A stretch of 64,000 nucleotides of DNA from Shewanella sp. UCD-KL21 (GTDB lineage Bacteria > Pseudomonadota > Gammaproteobacteria > Enterobacterales > Shewanellaceae). A model generated the notes under the pieces. That model had not been told where the DNA came from. It saw only the letters and a list, made by a program, of their open reading frames with translations, and searched no databases. The first letter of the stretch is position 1. Every line of letters begins with the position of its first letter. This document shows positions 18,809 to 27,856 of the stretch, in pieces. The stretch is taken from assembly GCF_001957135.1 (NCBI RefSeq), contig NZ_MPHK01000003.1, forward strand, positions 235,585-299,584, given 5' to 3'. The position numbers and the translations under genes are program-made.

Positions 18809-20929
18809 TTAATTTAGCGCTTTAAAACGAATCGCAGTGCCACCACTTTTAGCAAGATTTAACCCCAAAGTGTCATTTGCGGTAACATTTTGGGTTTCAA
18901 TGACGTAATCATATGGGTTGGTTTCCCAATTAGCTTTAGCGCCATCACGATAAATTTGTGCTTCATATTGTCGATTCTTATCTAAAAATGATAATTCAAC
19001 ATCAAAACTGCGGGCTTGTTCATCGGTGAGTGCGCCAAGGTACCAGTCATCACTGCGGCGGTCTTTACGCGCAAAGGCGACAAAATCACCGACTTCACCA
19101 GCAACCGCAATACTCTCACTCCAGTCGGTGGGGACATCTTGAATAAACTGAAAGGCGTCAAGGCGTTCAACATAATTACGTGGTAAATCCGCCGCCATTT
19201 GAATTGGACTGTATAACACCACATACAAGGCTAATTGCTTAGTTAATGTTGTTTGCACCCGATTAACTGCATCTAGCCCTTGTGGCGCGAGATTAAATAT
19301 CCCTGGAGTGAAATCCATTGGCCCTGACAACATACGAGTAAAAGGCAAAATCGCTGTGTGTTCCGGGTTGTTCGGCGGGGTGCCCCAAGCGTTAAACTCT
19401 TGGCCGCGGGCGCCTTCTCGGGCAATCCAGTTTGGATATGTGCGGCGCAGACCGGTATCTTTAACGGGTTCGTGAGTATTAATACTAATGCCACGCTTTG
19501 CGGCTTCGGTAATACTGTGCAGGTATTCATTGACCATAAACTGGCCATCATGCCATTCATGGCGGGTAATACCGTTTTCATCAACGCGTTTAATATCACC
19601 GCCATCGGCGACATAACCGGTTTTGATTTGAGTAACGCCGTGCTTTTGATATAAATCATAAGCATCACTCATTTGGTTACGGTAATTCGTTACAGAGCCT
19701 GAGGTTTCATGGTGACCAATTAAGCGTACGTTTTGTTTAGCGCCATATTCACTGACAGCATCCAGATCAAAATCATCATATGGCTTGGTAAAACTAAACA
19801 CATCACCATTATGGAACCAACTGCCATCCCAACCGAGATTCCAGCCTTCAACTAATACCCCGTCAAAGCCATATTTTGCGGCAAAGTCCATGTAGCGTTT
19901 GGTTTCGCTGGTCGTTGCGCCATGTTTATCACCAGAGCCCCAAGTGTTTTCATTAAGGTGCATTCCCCACCAAATACCGACGTATTTACCGGGTTCAACC
20001 CAAGACACATCTGCGAGTTTATTGGGTTCATTTAAGTTAAGGATTAAATCTGAATTAAGTAAGCCGGTGGCTTTTTTAGCGATTTGAATGGTGCGCCACG
20101 GGGTGGTGAAACCTGGTTTGGTTTTGACTAAAATGCCGTCTGACCATGGAGTTAAGTCGGCTTTAAGGGTGCCATCACGACGCTGATCTAACACCATAGC
20201 GGCATAATCAGTTAGCGCCGCTTCATGAATACTTAAATGAGTGCCTGAAGCGAGTTTATAAGTGAAGGGGGTATGAGCACGGTCGACTTTGTTTACTGTT
20301 GTCGTGTTATATAAGTATTCGTAGCGATTCCAGCCGCGCCCCGGGATCCACCATGCTGTGGCATTATGGGCATCAGGAATGGAGAACTCAGTTAATTCAT
20401 TGGTAATGTTTAAGGCGGATTCTGAGGCAAGACCTTTTTGTGTTGGCACTTGATATCTAAAGCCTAACCCATCATCAAACACTTTAAATTCTACGATAAA
20501 GTGGTAATCGCCATTACTAAAGCTGGTGGTGAGTTTATTGTGATGATCTTCAACCCATTCACGTTCGCCCCAAGGTTGTTGCCAGCGGGATTGATTGCTG
20601 TCTGTGGCAGATTTACTGATCTTAAAACCACTGCCAAATTCTCCCAAAGAATCAAAAACCAATCCCATGCGAGATGCGTTTACTACCTGTTCGCCGTTAA
20701 GGGTGACGCTATATTCTGGTCTATCGGCATCATCAGATAAGCTGACAGTAATATTGTTATCAGGTGACGTTATTGAAACGGTTTTAGCACTGACATCGCG
20801 AGTTGAAGCTGCTAATGACAAGCCTACCAATATTGACAAGGCTGTAAGCTTAAAACTCATATTCTGATGAGTGTGTTTTTGATATTGAACTGAACGCTGA
20901 AGGCAGTTTGCGGCTGTGGGTATGAGCAT
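18809..20929 (-). CDS. Glycoside hydrolase family 97 alpha-glucosidase (SusB-like), exported
   Basis: A 706-residue enzyme that hydrolyses alpha-glucosidic bonds of malto-oligosaccharides. After a signal peptide (hydrophobic core LTALSILVGLSLAAS) come the GH97 N-terminal super-sandwich domain, the barrel (WWGMHLNENTWGSGDKHG, YGFDGVLVEGWNLGWDG) and the C-terminal domain. Glutamates matching the SusB inverting-type site are visible in NTHEPVKDTG, GARGQEFNAWG and NPEHTAILPFTR. The ATG at 20929 has GGAG 7 bp upstream and gives a long n-region; an internal ATG at 20860 (MSFKLTALS) gives a more standard signal peptide but a weaker ribosome site. Probably periplasmic. Confidence 0.92.
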   Translation of the reverse strand: MLIPTAANCLQRSVQYQKHTHQNMSFKLTALSILVGLSLAASTRDVSAKTVSITSPDNNITVSLSDDADRPEYSVTLNGEQVVNASRMGLVFDSLGEFGSGFKISKSATDSNQSRWQQPWGEREWVEDHHNKLTTSFSNGDYHFIVEFKVFDDGLGFRYQVPTQKGLASESALNITNELTEFSIPDAHNATAWWIPGRGWNRYEYLYNTTTVNKVDRAHTPFTYKLASGTHLSIHEAALTDYAAMVLDQRRDGTLKADLTPWSDGILVKTKPGFTTPWRTIQIAKKATGLLNSDLILNLNEPNKLADVSWVEPGKYVGIWWGMHLNENTWGSGDKHGATTSETKRYMDFAAKYGFDGVLVEGWNLGWDGSWFHNGDVFSFTKPYDDFDLDAVSEYGAKQNVRLIGHHETSGSVTNYRNQMSDAYDLYQKHGVTQIKTGYVADGGDIKRVDENGITRHEWHDGQFMVNEYLHSITEAAKRGISINTHEPVKDTGLRRTYPNWIAREGARGQEFNAWGTPPNNPEHTAILPFTRMLSGPMDFTPGIFNLAPQGLDAVNRVQTTLTKQLALYVVLYSPIQMAADLPRNYVERLDAFQFIQDVPTDWSESIAVAGEVGDFVAFARKDRRSDDWYLGALTDEQARSFDVELSFLDKNRQYEAQIYRDGAKANWETNPYDYVIETQNVTANDTLGLNLAKSGGTAIRFKALN

Positions 20930-21433
20930 GAAGGCTCCATATTGTTGTTATTATTTAATCATTACATACTAGAGCGGTTGATCCTTTAGCGGCAATTTAT
21001 TGCATACGTATTCAAAACATATAGTTTACAGGTGTTTTGAAAGCTTAATTGGGGGCGAGAGGTTAATTCAATTACATAAAATGAGGTTTCATATTATGTG
21101 ATTATTAAATGTGGATATATAGAAGTGTTATTTGCAATAAATGAAATTACATTGCAATAATTTGGGGTTGAGGCTTAAGTAATTACAATCATTTTATAAC
21201 TATGATTTTATTTTATGTTTTTGTTATAGCTTTTAAAATGTATTCAAGTTGTCGTTGTTGATAATTACCATTAATGATGCAGTATAAGTCTAAAGTTTGA
21301 TTTTATTTGGGTTAAATTAAATAAAGTAACATGCATTTGTTTAATTTAATGCTTTAAATTAATTGCTATTTAAAGGCTGTGACAAAGTATTTGTCAATAA
21401 AACCTTAAGGTGAATAGTAAGTTAAAGCGTATG
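20930..21433. promoter_or_regulatory. AT-rich intergenic region upstream of GH97
   Basis: About 500 bp, very AT-rich, without a convincing gene on either strand. It contains operator site 2 at 21001-21014, 72 bp before the GH97 start, and therefore the GH97 promoter. The rest (21060-21433) separates that promoter from the 3' end of the hypothetical gene at 21434; I see no clear terminator for that gene. Confidence 0.5.
21001..21014. promoter_or_regulatory. Palindromic operator, site 2 (GH97 gene)
   Basis: TGCATACGTATTCA, 72 bp upstream of the GH97 start codon and identical over 14 bases to the site before the TonB receptor gene. Confidence 0.7.
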
Positions 21434-21865
21434 TTAATTGTGAATACTTTGGTTTGAATGCCGTATATGTTTAGTCCAGTTATGTGATAATTGAATAACT
21501 GCTTCAGCATGGTTTATTAACTGTTGCTCATGGGATAAATCAATATCGACGGCAAAAGCTCTTGCGAGAGCTATGATGGCGTATTCCTCTGTAATCAAAG
21601 TTTCACCAGTTAAGCTTTTATTAATCAGTATACTGAATCCATCGAAGAATATTGTTAATAACTCTTTTTCAGTCAGTTGTTTAGGTATCACATCAAGTCT
21701 TCTATAGTCATGTATGACCATGACTGATAATTTATTGCAGATTGACTCAATTGACTTAGCTGAATTAGATGATTGCAACCAAACGGGCTGTGATTTAAGA
21801 GTAACTTCTATTGCGCGACTGAGCTCTGTTGCGCGCCACCTATCTTTAAAGCTCATCAATAACAT
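21434..21865 (-). CDS. Hypothetical protein, 143 residues
   Basis: Not recognised. The protein is soluble, mostly helical in appearance, with a Trp at residue 10 and another in QPVWLQSSNS, a charged middle (HDYRRLDVIPKQLTEKELL) and a hydrophobic helix ITEEYAIIALARAFAVDIDL. No signal peptide, metal motif or helix-turn-helix stands out. ATG at 21865 has AAGG 8-9 bp upstream. It stands alone between the GH97 gene and the GH13 lipoprotein gene on the same strand, in AT-rich surroundings, which suggests an insertion into the locus or a locus-specific accessory protein. Confidence 0.6.
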   Translation of the reverse strand: MLLMSFKDRWRATELSRAIEVTLKSQPVWLQSSNSAKSIESICNKLSVMVIHDYRRLDVIPKQLTEKELLTIFFDGFSILINKSLTGETLITEEYAIIALARAFAVDIDLSHEQQLINHAEAVIQLSHNWTKHIRHSNQSIHN

Positions 21866-22315
21866 TATCAGGCCTTTTAATTATAAAATTTAAATCCTAT
21901 TGTGGATGTATTCAACTAACTTCATTAAAGAGCTACATGAATTAGATTACATAGCTTGAAAGTTTAATTGTACCTTTAATAAATATCATAACCTGAAATG
22001 ATGATGAGGGGATAAACTAAAATTGCGATAGCATTAAATAGCTTTTAATAAGTTAAAAATATGCTAGTTATGTATAATATTATCGATTAAGTATTTTAGG
22101 TTTTTATTGTTAAAAATTATTCGAAACGATTTAAGTACTAGAGTTATCATTATCTATAACAAAATACGTTCATTCAAATGACGTTTTCTATGATAAGAAT
22201 TGCTTTTAACTGACTATTTGAGTCACTAGCCTAAAAACCTGCAATAACTTTTTTATTGCAGGTTTGTGTTTATTTGACTATCGCAATGAGCTCGGCTCTG
22301 CCGAGCAGGTGTCGA
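21866..22315. other. AT-rich gap with a terminator
   Basis: About 450 bp between the hypothetical gene and the GH13 lipoprotein gene. It contains the terminator at 22233-22267 and, on the minus strand, the presumed promoter of the hypothetical gene. No ORF of convincing coding character and no copy of the locus operator were seen. Confidence 0.5.
22233..22267 (-). terminator. Intrinsic terminator after the GH13 lipoprotein gene
   Basis: AAACCTGCAATAA and TTATTGCAGGTTT form a 13-bp stem with a 5-nt loop and a T5 tract on the minus strand. It ends the operon running from the TonB receptor gene downwards. Confidence 0.85.
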
Positions 22316-24292
22316 TTACCAATTAATGACTAACACTTGAGATTCAAGAGGCTGTAAATTAATCGCAATGCTGGCTTGTTGCTTTAGCACATTCATAGGG
22401 TGGTTTTCGTTAGCACCAATGGTAAGCAAGTTTTGTAATTGATAGCTACCATCCTTGATTTGGGCTTTAGTGATTAACGCCTCAGGGAGGTGTAAGTTGA
22501 TACTCGCAGCTTGGCTGTCGCTAAAATTACTGACTACCAGCATAAACTGCTCGTCGTTATAACGGCTAAAGGCGAAGGTATTATCGTTATAGCCATGTTG
22601 ATTGGTTTTTTGGCTCACTGTGCGGTTAATCGTATCAAGCTCAAAGTACTCACCTTGCAGGGCTGGCGCCGTGTGACTTAAGTTAACTAAGGTTTGATAA
22701 TAACTGCGAAGGGCTTTTTCTTCTGCAGTAGACTGGCCGCCATCAAATTTGCCGTTATTCATCCAACGTTGATGGGCCGGCACGCCAACGTAATCGAAAA
22801 TACTGGTACGGGTGGCTTGGCCAAAACCGGCATTTTGCTCGGCTTTTTCACCGACATCTTGACCGAAATATAACAAGGTCGGAGAGCGACTAATGGTGGT
22901 CGAAATCACCATCGCAGGTAAGGCGGCTTCTGCGCTGCCTGCAAAGTCGCCAGTATTAATCCGCTGCTCATCATGATTTTCTAAAAAGTTGAGCATGTGC
23001 TGCTCAATGTCTGCTATTTTTGCTTGATCTTCAGCAATGGCAGCCGTCGACTTTTTACCATGGATAATGTCTTTTAAGGTATCGTATAAATCCACTTTGT
23101 CGTAAAGGTAATCCATCTTTCCTAAATGAAGATAGTCACGGTAAAGACTTGGGTTATACACTTCAGCAAGTAAAAAAGCATTTGGGTTTAAGTGTTTGAT
23201 ATTACTGTTAAGATAACTCCAAAATTCAACTGGCACCATTTCGGCCATATCGTATCTGAAACCATCAACGCCTTTGGCTAACCAATATTCGGTTATGTCT
23301 TTAAATTTAACCCAAGAATCAGGGATGTCACTTACTGGCTGAGTCTGCCAAAACTGGTAATGCTGCGCAGATGACATCTGGGCATATTCACTAGGGAGTG
23401 TAGGGAAGTCATGACTACCATCGGGTTTAACCCCATAGTTAACTTTAACGGTTTCATACCAGTCATTTGCATCAGGTTTTGCTAAACGTGAGCCATTACC
23501 GGTCCATTTAGCAGGGGTTTCAATAAACTTACCGTCAGCGAGGGGATGAGACTCGCCGCCTAATGGCTGATAGTTATCTTTGGCATCAGGAACGGAGAAG
23601 CTCTCACCGACAATATAATAAAAGTTATTGTTTTTATCATATTCAACAGCGGTATTGTCTTGCTCACCAAAGTTGCGATTGCTTGGAAGCGGCGCATTTT
23701 GTGGGGCTGATTGATAATGGCGAGCCACATGGTTGGGCACGATATCAATAATCACCTGCATGCCGTTTTGATGGGTACGTGATATAAGCGCTTCAAACTC
23801 AGCTAGGCGGTTAGCAGGGTTATCAGCCAGATCTGGGTTAACGTTATAGTAATCTTTTACCGCATAAGGTGAGCCAGCGCGGCCCTTTACCACATCTGGG
23901 TCATCATTACTTATTCCAATGTCAGTGTAATCATTGATCAATGCATGATGGGGTACGCCGGTATACCAGACATGGGTCGTCCCTAATGATTTAATGTCTT
24001 GCAGAGCAATATCGGTAAAGTCACTAAACTTGCCGACACCGTTGTCCTGTATCGTGCCCCAAGGTTTATTGCTGGTATTGGTATTACCATAAAGGCGGGT
24101 AAAAACCTGATAAACCACAGGTTTACCGGTTAAAGGTTTCGCTGCAGCACTTAGCTGCTCAGCGCCGCTCAGTTTAACTGTCTCATTGACACTGGCTTTA
24201 TCAGTGGCGCAACCTGCAATAGCCATACTGACTCCCGTTAATAGCAGAGCTAATTTTATCGGTAAACTTACGCTGAATTTTTGTAAATACAT
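22316..24292 (-). CDS. Alpha-amylase-type lipoprotein, glycoside hydrolase family 13
   Basis: A 658-residue starch-degrading enzyme. The N-terminus has a signal peptide with lipobox (SMAIAGC, Cys28), so it is a lipoprotein. GH13 regions are complete: DIVPNHVARH (region I), VDGFRYDMAEMV with the Asp nucleophile, NAFLLAEVYNP with the acid Glu, and FLENHDEQR with the third Asp. The C-terminal beta domain (about residues 550-658) ends QPLESQVLVINW. It is the last gene of a minus-strand operon and lies 76 bp after the other GH13 gene. Endo-acting alpha-amylase is most likely; product size cannot be read from sequence. Confidence 0.92.
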   Translation of the reverse strand: MYLQKFSVSLPIKLALLLTGVSMAIAGCATDKASVNETVKLSGAEQLSAAAKPLTGKPVVYQVFTRLYGNTNTSNKPWGTIQDNGVGKFSDFTDIALQDIKSLGTTHVWYTGVPHHALINDYTDIGISNDDPDVVKGRAGSPYAVKDYYNVNPDLADNPANRLAEFEALISRTHQNGMQVIIDIVPNHVARHYQSAPQNAPLPSNRNFGEQDNTAVEYDKNNNFYYIVGESFSVPDAKDNYQPLGGESHPLADGKFIETPAKWTGNGSRLAKPDANDWYETVKVNYGVKPDGSHDFPTLPSEYAQMSSAQHYQFWQTQPVSDIPDSWVKFKDITEYWLAKGVDGFRYDMAEMVPVEFWSYLNSNIKHLNPNAFLLAEVYNPSLYRDYLHLGKMDYLYDKVDLYDTLKDIIHGKKSTAAIAEDQAKIADIEQHMLNFLENHDEQRINTGDFAGSAEAALPAMVISTTISRSPTLLYFGQDVGEKAEQNAGFGQATRTSIFDYVGVPAHQRWMNNGKFDGGQSTAEEKALRSYYQTLVNLSHTAPALQGEYFELDTINRTVSQKTNQHGYNDNTFAFSRYNDEQFMLVVSNFSDSQAASINLHLPEALITKAQIKDGSYQLQNLLTIGANENHPMNVLKQQASIAINLQPLESQVLVINW

Positions 24293-24368
24293 ATGCTTCT
24301 CGTGGCAGATTTATATTATTTAACTAAAGCCGATTAACAAGCTTTAGTTATGATCAAGAGTGTAACCG

Positions 24369-26264
24369 TTATTTGATTAACTTAAGAATAATGACACCTT
24401 TTTCTTTTAAAGTGAGCGGCTTAGTTAATGAATACGTTTGTTGTGTGATGATATCTTTAGCCACAGTATGTTGTTTAATCACTGGCGCGAAACGGCTTAA
24501 ATCAAGCTCATATTCTTGCTGATTTTTATTGTAAATAATCAGTAAACTTTCTTTGCTGCCTGCATGATTATATTCGCGGGCTTGCAGGTAAACACCCTCT
24601 TTAGGGGCGAAGTGTTTAAGGCTGCCTTGTTGTATCGCTAATGAGTGTTTACGATAGTTTAATAGTGCGCGATTAAAGGCAAGGGCGTCTTGTTGCTGGG
24701 CGGACAAAGACGATGGTTTGAATACACTGAGTTTATCTTCAGCAAACCCGCCGGGTAAGTCACTGCGCACTAAACCGTCATTACGATCTTTTGTCGGGCT
24801 TTGCATCAACACTTCGGTGCCGTAGAATATTTGCGGAATGCGATTACTGGTTAACACATAGGACATGGCCATTTTATACAGGGCTAGGTCATTGTTCATT
24901 AGACTAAATAAACGATTAGTGTCATGGTTGCCTTCAAATAATACTAAGTCAGTGGGCTTGGCATAAACTACATCATTGGCGAGCATTTCGTATAGATTAA
25001 TAAGCCCGCTGCCCCAACTTTCTTCGTCAGTTAAGCTTTTAATGAGCACTTCATAAAGTGGAAAGTCCATCATGCTCGGGGTATGTGAGACATAGCCATC
25101 AGCATTGTGTTTACCCGCTTGCCAGTAGCTTACTGTAATGGGGTTATCGCTCCATTCCTCACCAACAATATTAAAGTTGGGATATTCATCCATTATGGCT
25201 TTGGACCAAGTGGTTAAAAAGCCTTTATCAGCATAAGAGTAGGTGTCTTCGCGAATGCCACTGAGGCCGGCATATTCAATCCACCAAATGCTGTTTTGAA
25301 TTAAGTAATTTGCCATGTAGGCATCGTTTTGATTCATGTCTGGCATGGTGTCGGTAAACCAGCCATTTTCGAATTCTGCAGTATCAGATGGCATAGCGTA
25401 TGGATCTTGCACTGTAGTGCGATGGTGGCTGGTGTACATGATGTCAGTTTGAGTTTGCTGCCAGTTTGATTGGCCATTGACCCATGTGGCGGTGGGGAAG
25501 TCGCCCATCCATTTATGACCTGAGCCCATATGGTTAACAATCACATCTTTGATGATGCCAATGCCATATTGTTTAGCCTCTTCAACCAGGGTTTTATATT
25601 CTTGATTGCTACCAAAACGTGGGTCAATTTTATAAAAATTAGTGGTTGAATAGCCGTGATAAGAATATTGCGCCTGGTTATTTTCAAGTAGCGGGTTAAT
25701 CCACAACTGCGTGACGCCAAGATCGTTTAAGTAGGGTAATGCTTTACGGATCCCGGCGATGTCACCACCATGGCGGCCATCTTTGTCGGCGCCATTGGCC
25801 AGTTCAAGCATCTGTGGGTGGTTATCGTTATCAGGATTACCATTAACAAATCTGTCAGGGGTGATGAGGTAGATAACATCTTTATTAGAAAACCCTTGGC
25901 GCTGGCGTGAACCTGCCGCTCGGGCCTGAATAGGGTAGTCAAGGGTTTGAACTAGCTGATTGTTATCAAACAAACCGATTTCAATAGTTTGCGGCTTGGC
26001 ATTCGTTAAGTCTAAATCGATAAAAAGATGATTGTTACTTGCTGACTGATGAACCGCTTTTAGTGCCACATCGTCAGATTTAACAAGTTTGACCTCATAG
26101 CTGCTAATACCTTCGCCATAGACTAATAACTGCAATTGACTGTTTTGCATGCCTGCCCACCAAGATTGTGGTTCAACGGTGACATTATTGATTTCAGCAG
26201 TAGCAGCGCTAGTCATTAATAAACTAAGCATCAGCGATAGTGGAGCAAGTTTTCTAATAGTCAT
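24369..26264 (-). CDS. Exported GH13 enzyme, cyclomaltodextrinase/neopullulanase type
   Basis: A 631-residue periplasmic enzyme on maltodextrins. A signal peptide (LAPLSLMLSLLMTSAATA) is followed by an N-terminal beta domain (EINNVTVEPQSWWAGMQNS) typical of cyclomaltodextrinase/SusA-like enzymes, then the GH13 barrel: region I KDVIVNHMGSGH, nucleophile GIREDTYSYA, acid FNIVGEEWSDNP and FEGNHDTNRLF. The start is set at ATG 26264 with AAAGG upstream; a longer frame reaching 26384 would overlap the halogenase-like gene and lacks a signal peptide. It is 19 bp downstream of the halogenase-like gene in one operon. Confidence 0.9.
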   Translation of the reverse strand: MTIRKLAPLSLMLSLLMTSAATAEINNVTVEPQSWWAGMQNSQLQLLVYGEGISSYEVKLVKSDDVALKAVHQSASNNHLFIDLDLTNAKPQTIEIGLFDNNQLVQTLDYPIQARAAGSRQRQGFSNKDVIYLITPDRFVNGNPDNDNHPQMLELANGADKDGRHGGDIAGIRKALPYLNDLGVTQLWINPLLENNQAQYSYHGYSTTNFYKIDPRFGSNQEYKTLVEEAKQYGIGIIKDVIVNHMGSGHKWMGDFPTATWVNGQSNWQQTQTDIMYTSHHRTTVQDPYAMPSDTAEFENGWFTDTMPDMNQNDAYMANYLIQNSIWWIEYAGLSGIREDTYSYADKGFLTTWSKAIMDEYPNFNIVGEEWSDNPITVSYWQAGKHNADGYVSHTPSMMDFPLYEVLIKSLTDEESWGSGLINLYEMLANDVVYAKPTDLVLFEGNHDTNRLFSLMNNDLALYKMAMSYVLTSNRIPQIFYGTEVLMQSPTKDRNDGLVRSDLPGGFAEDKLSVFKPSSLSAQQQDALAFNRALLNYRKHSLAIQQGSLKHFAPKEGVYLQAREYNHAGSKESLLIIYNKNQQEYELDLSRFAPVIKQHTVAKDIITQQTYSLTKPLTLKEKGVIILKLIK

Positions 26265-26283
26265 AAGTTTACCTTTGATGAAA

Positions 26284-27771
26284 TTACAATTTATCGATAA
26301 ATTGTTGATGAGACGGCATAGCGGTGACAGCTCTATTGATGATTTGCTTAATATTGCCCAGATAATCATGTAACTCTGCATCACTTACACTGTTAGCTAA
26401 TGGGTTATAGTCTTTAGGCATAATGCCTTGGCCGAGCATTACCTGTATCCAAGCGGCTTCTGTAAACAATTCATCTTGGTAGCGACTGACTGTGCCAGTG
26501 GCTTTAAATAATTCAATTTTTTGTTTAAGACTGTCAGGTATGGCCATATCACGGCATTGCTGCCATAAATCATGGTGGGAGTTTTTCTGATTTAGGTGAT
26601 AGTGCAAAATAATGAAGTCACGAATTTGTTCAAATTCTAGTTTTGATTGACGGTTAAACTCATCAACATTGGCTTGCTGAACGCCATTGTGGGGGAATAG
26701 TTTAGACAGACGTATGATGGCTGATTGAACTAAATGTAAGCTGGTGGACTCAAGTGGCTCTAAAAAGCCGCTTGATAAACCAATGGCAACACAGTTTTTA
26801 TGCCACTGCTTTTCACGGCGGCCGGTTTTAAAATTGATTTTTCTGGGCTCTGCCAGCGGTTTTCCATCGAGGTTTTCAAGCAATAACGCTTTGGCTTGCT
26901 CATCAGATAAATATTGACTGCAATAAACTAAGCCATTACCAGTACGGTGTTGCAACGGAATACGCCACTGCCAACCTGCATCGTGGGCGATAGAGCGAGT
27001 ATAAGGAGTTAATATTTCAGTTCGTTCACAAGGCACTGCATAAGCGCTGTCGCAGGGGAGCCAATGCTGCCAGTTTTCATAACCGACATCTAATTGCTTT
27101 TCAATTAGCAAGGCAGCAAAGCCTGAGCAGTCGATAAAAAAGTCAGCGCTAATTATCTGGCCATCTTTTAATGAGACAGATTCAATGCTGCCGTCATTGG
27201 CAAGGGTTGCGGAGGTGATTAAGCCTTCGATACGTTTAACTGACAGCTTTTCACTGTAGTCACGTAATAGCTTAGCGTAGAGGCTGGCATCAAAGTGATA
27301 AGCGTGGGTGATACCAGCTAATGGCGAGCCTTGAACGCGATCCATTATGGAGAATTTATTATTTTTAGCCGCTTGGTAATTTAATGAAAAATCCCAGAAA
27401 TGATAAATATCAGTGGGTTTGGATTTGTTCCAGTAATGATGGAACTGGGTAAAGCCAATATCTTTACCTACATTGCCAAAGGCATGCATGTAGCTTTGAT
27501 CTTGATTACCCCAATTTTCAAACTCAATACCCAGCTTGAAAGTTGCTTGGGTTTGCTTGATAAAATCTGCTTCTTTAATGCCTAATACATTATTAAATAT
27601 TTGCAGTGGCGGAATAGTGGCTTCGCCAACACCAATGGTGCCGATATCTTCTGACTCGATTAAGGTGATGTTGAGCTGCTGTTTAAATAGCTTAACTAAC
27701 ATGGCGGCGGTCATCCAGCCTGACGTACCCCCCCCTACAATTACAATGTGTTTTATTTTGTTGTTATTCAT
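26284..27771 (-). CDS. Tryptophan-halogenase-family flavoprotein in the maltodextrin operon
   Basis: A 495-residue FAD-dependent protein. The FAD motif VIVGGGTSGWMTAAML opens the protein; TIGVGEATIPPL, the lysine in FKLGIEFENWG (the PrnA Lys79 position), the W-x-W-x-I-P motif (GWQWRIPLQ) and the glutamate in FLEPLESTSLH are all present, so halogenase-type chemistry is possible. No flavin reductase gene is nearby. Such genes commonly accompany TonB receptors in carbohydrate loci of Alteromonadales and Caulobacter, but their substrate is unknown. It lies between the TonB receptor and the exported GH13 enzyme on the same strand. No signal peptide is visible. Confidence 0.85.
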   Translation of the reverse strand: MNNNKIKHIVIVGGGTSGWMTAAMLVKLFKQQLNITLIESEDIGTIGVGEATIPPLQIFNNVLGIKEADFIKQTQATFKLGIEFENWGNQDQSYMHAFGNVGKDIGFTQFHHYWNKSKPTDIYHFWDFSLNYQAAKNNKFSIMDRVQGSPLAGITHAYHFDASLYAKLLRDYSEKLSVKRIEGLITSATLANDGSIESVSLKDGQIISADFFIDCSGFAALLIEKQLDVGYENWQHWLPCDSAYAVPCERTEILTPYTRSIAHDAGWQWRIPLQHRTGNGLVYCSQYLSDEQAKALLLENLDGKPLAEPRKINFKTGRREKQWHKNCVAIGLSSGFLEPLESTSLHLVQSAIIRLSKLFPHNGVQQANVDEFNRQSKLEFEQIRDFIILHYHLNQKNSHHDLWQQCRDMAIPDSLKQKIELFKATGTVSRYQDELFTEAAWIQVMLGQGIMPKDYNPLANSVSDAELHDYLGNIKQIINRAVTAMPSHQQFIDKL

Positions 27772-27805
27772 AGTAATCGCCTCATTAAATAATGGGTTGA
27801 TATAA

Positions 27806-27845
27806 AGTAAAAAAGCCCCTGTAACAGGTTACAGAGGCTTATTGG
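27806..27845 (-). terminator. Intrinsic terminator after the TonB receptor gene
   Basis: AAGCCcCTGTAAC and GTTACAGaGGCTT pair with a 2-nt loop and one mismatch, and a T6 tract follows on the minus strand. It lies 12 bp past the receptor stop and 35 bp before the halogenase-like start, so it likely lowers expression of the downstream genes relative to the receptor. Confidence 0.8.
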
Positions 27846-27856
27846 TCTTATGCAGA

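Noticed and set aside
26265..26384. Longer N-terminus for the exported GH13 enzyme
   Set aside because: It would overlap the halogenase-like gene, lacks a ribosome site, and would bury a clear signal peptide that begins at 26264.
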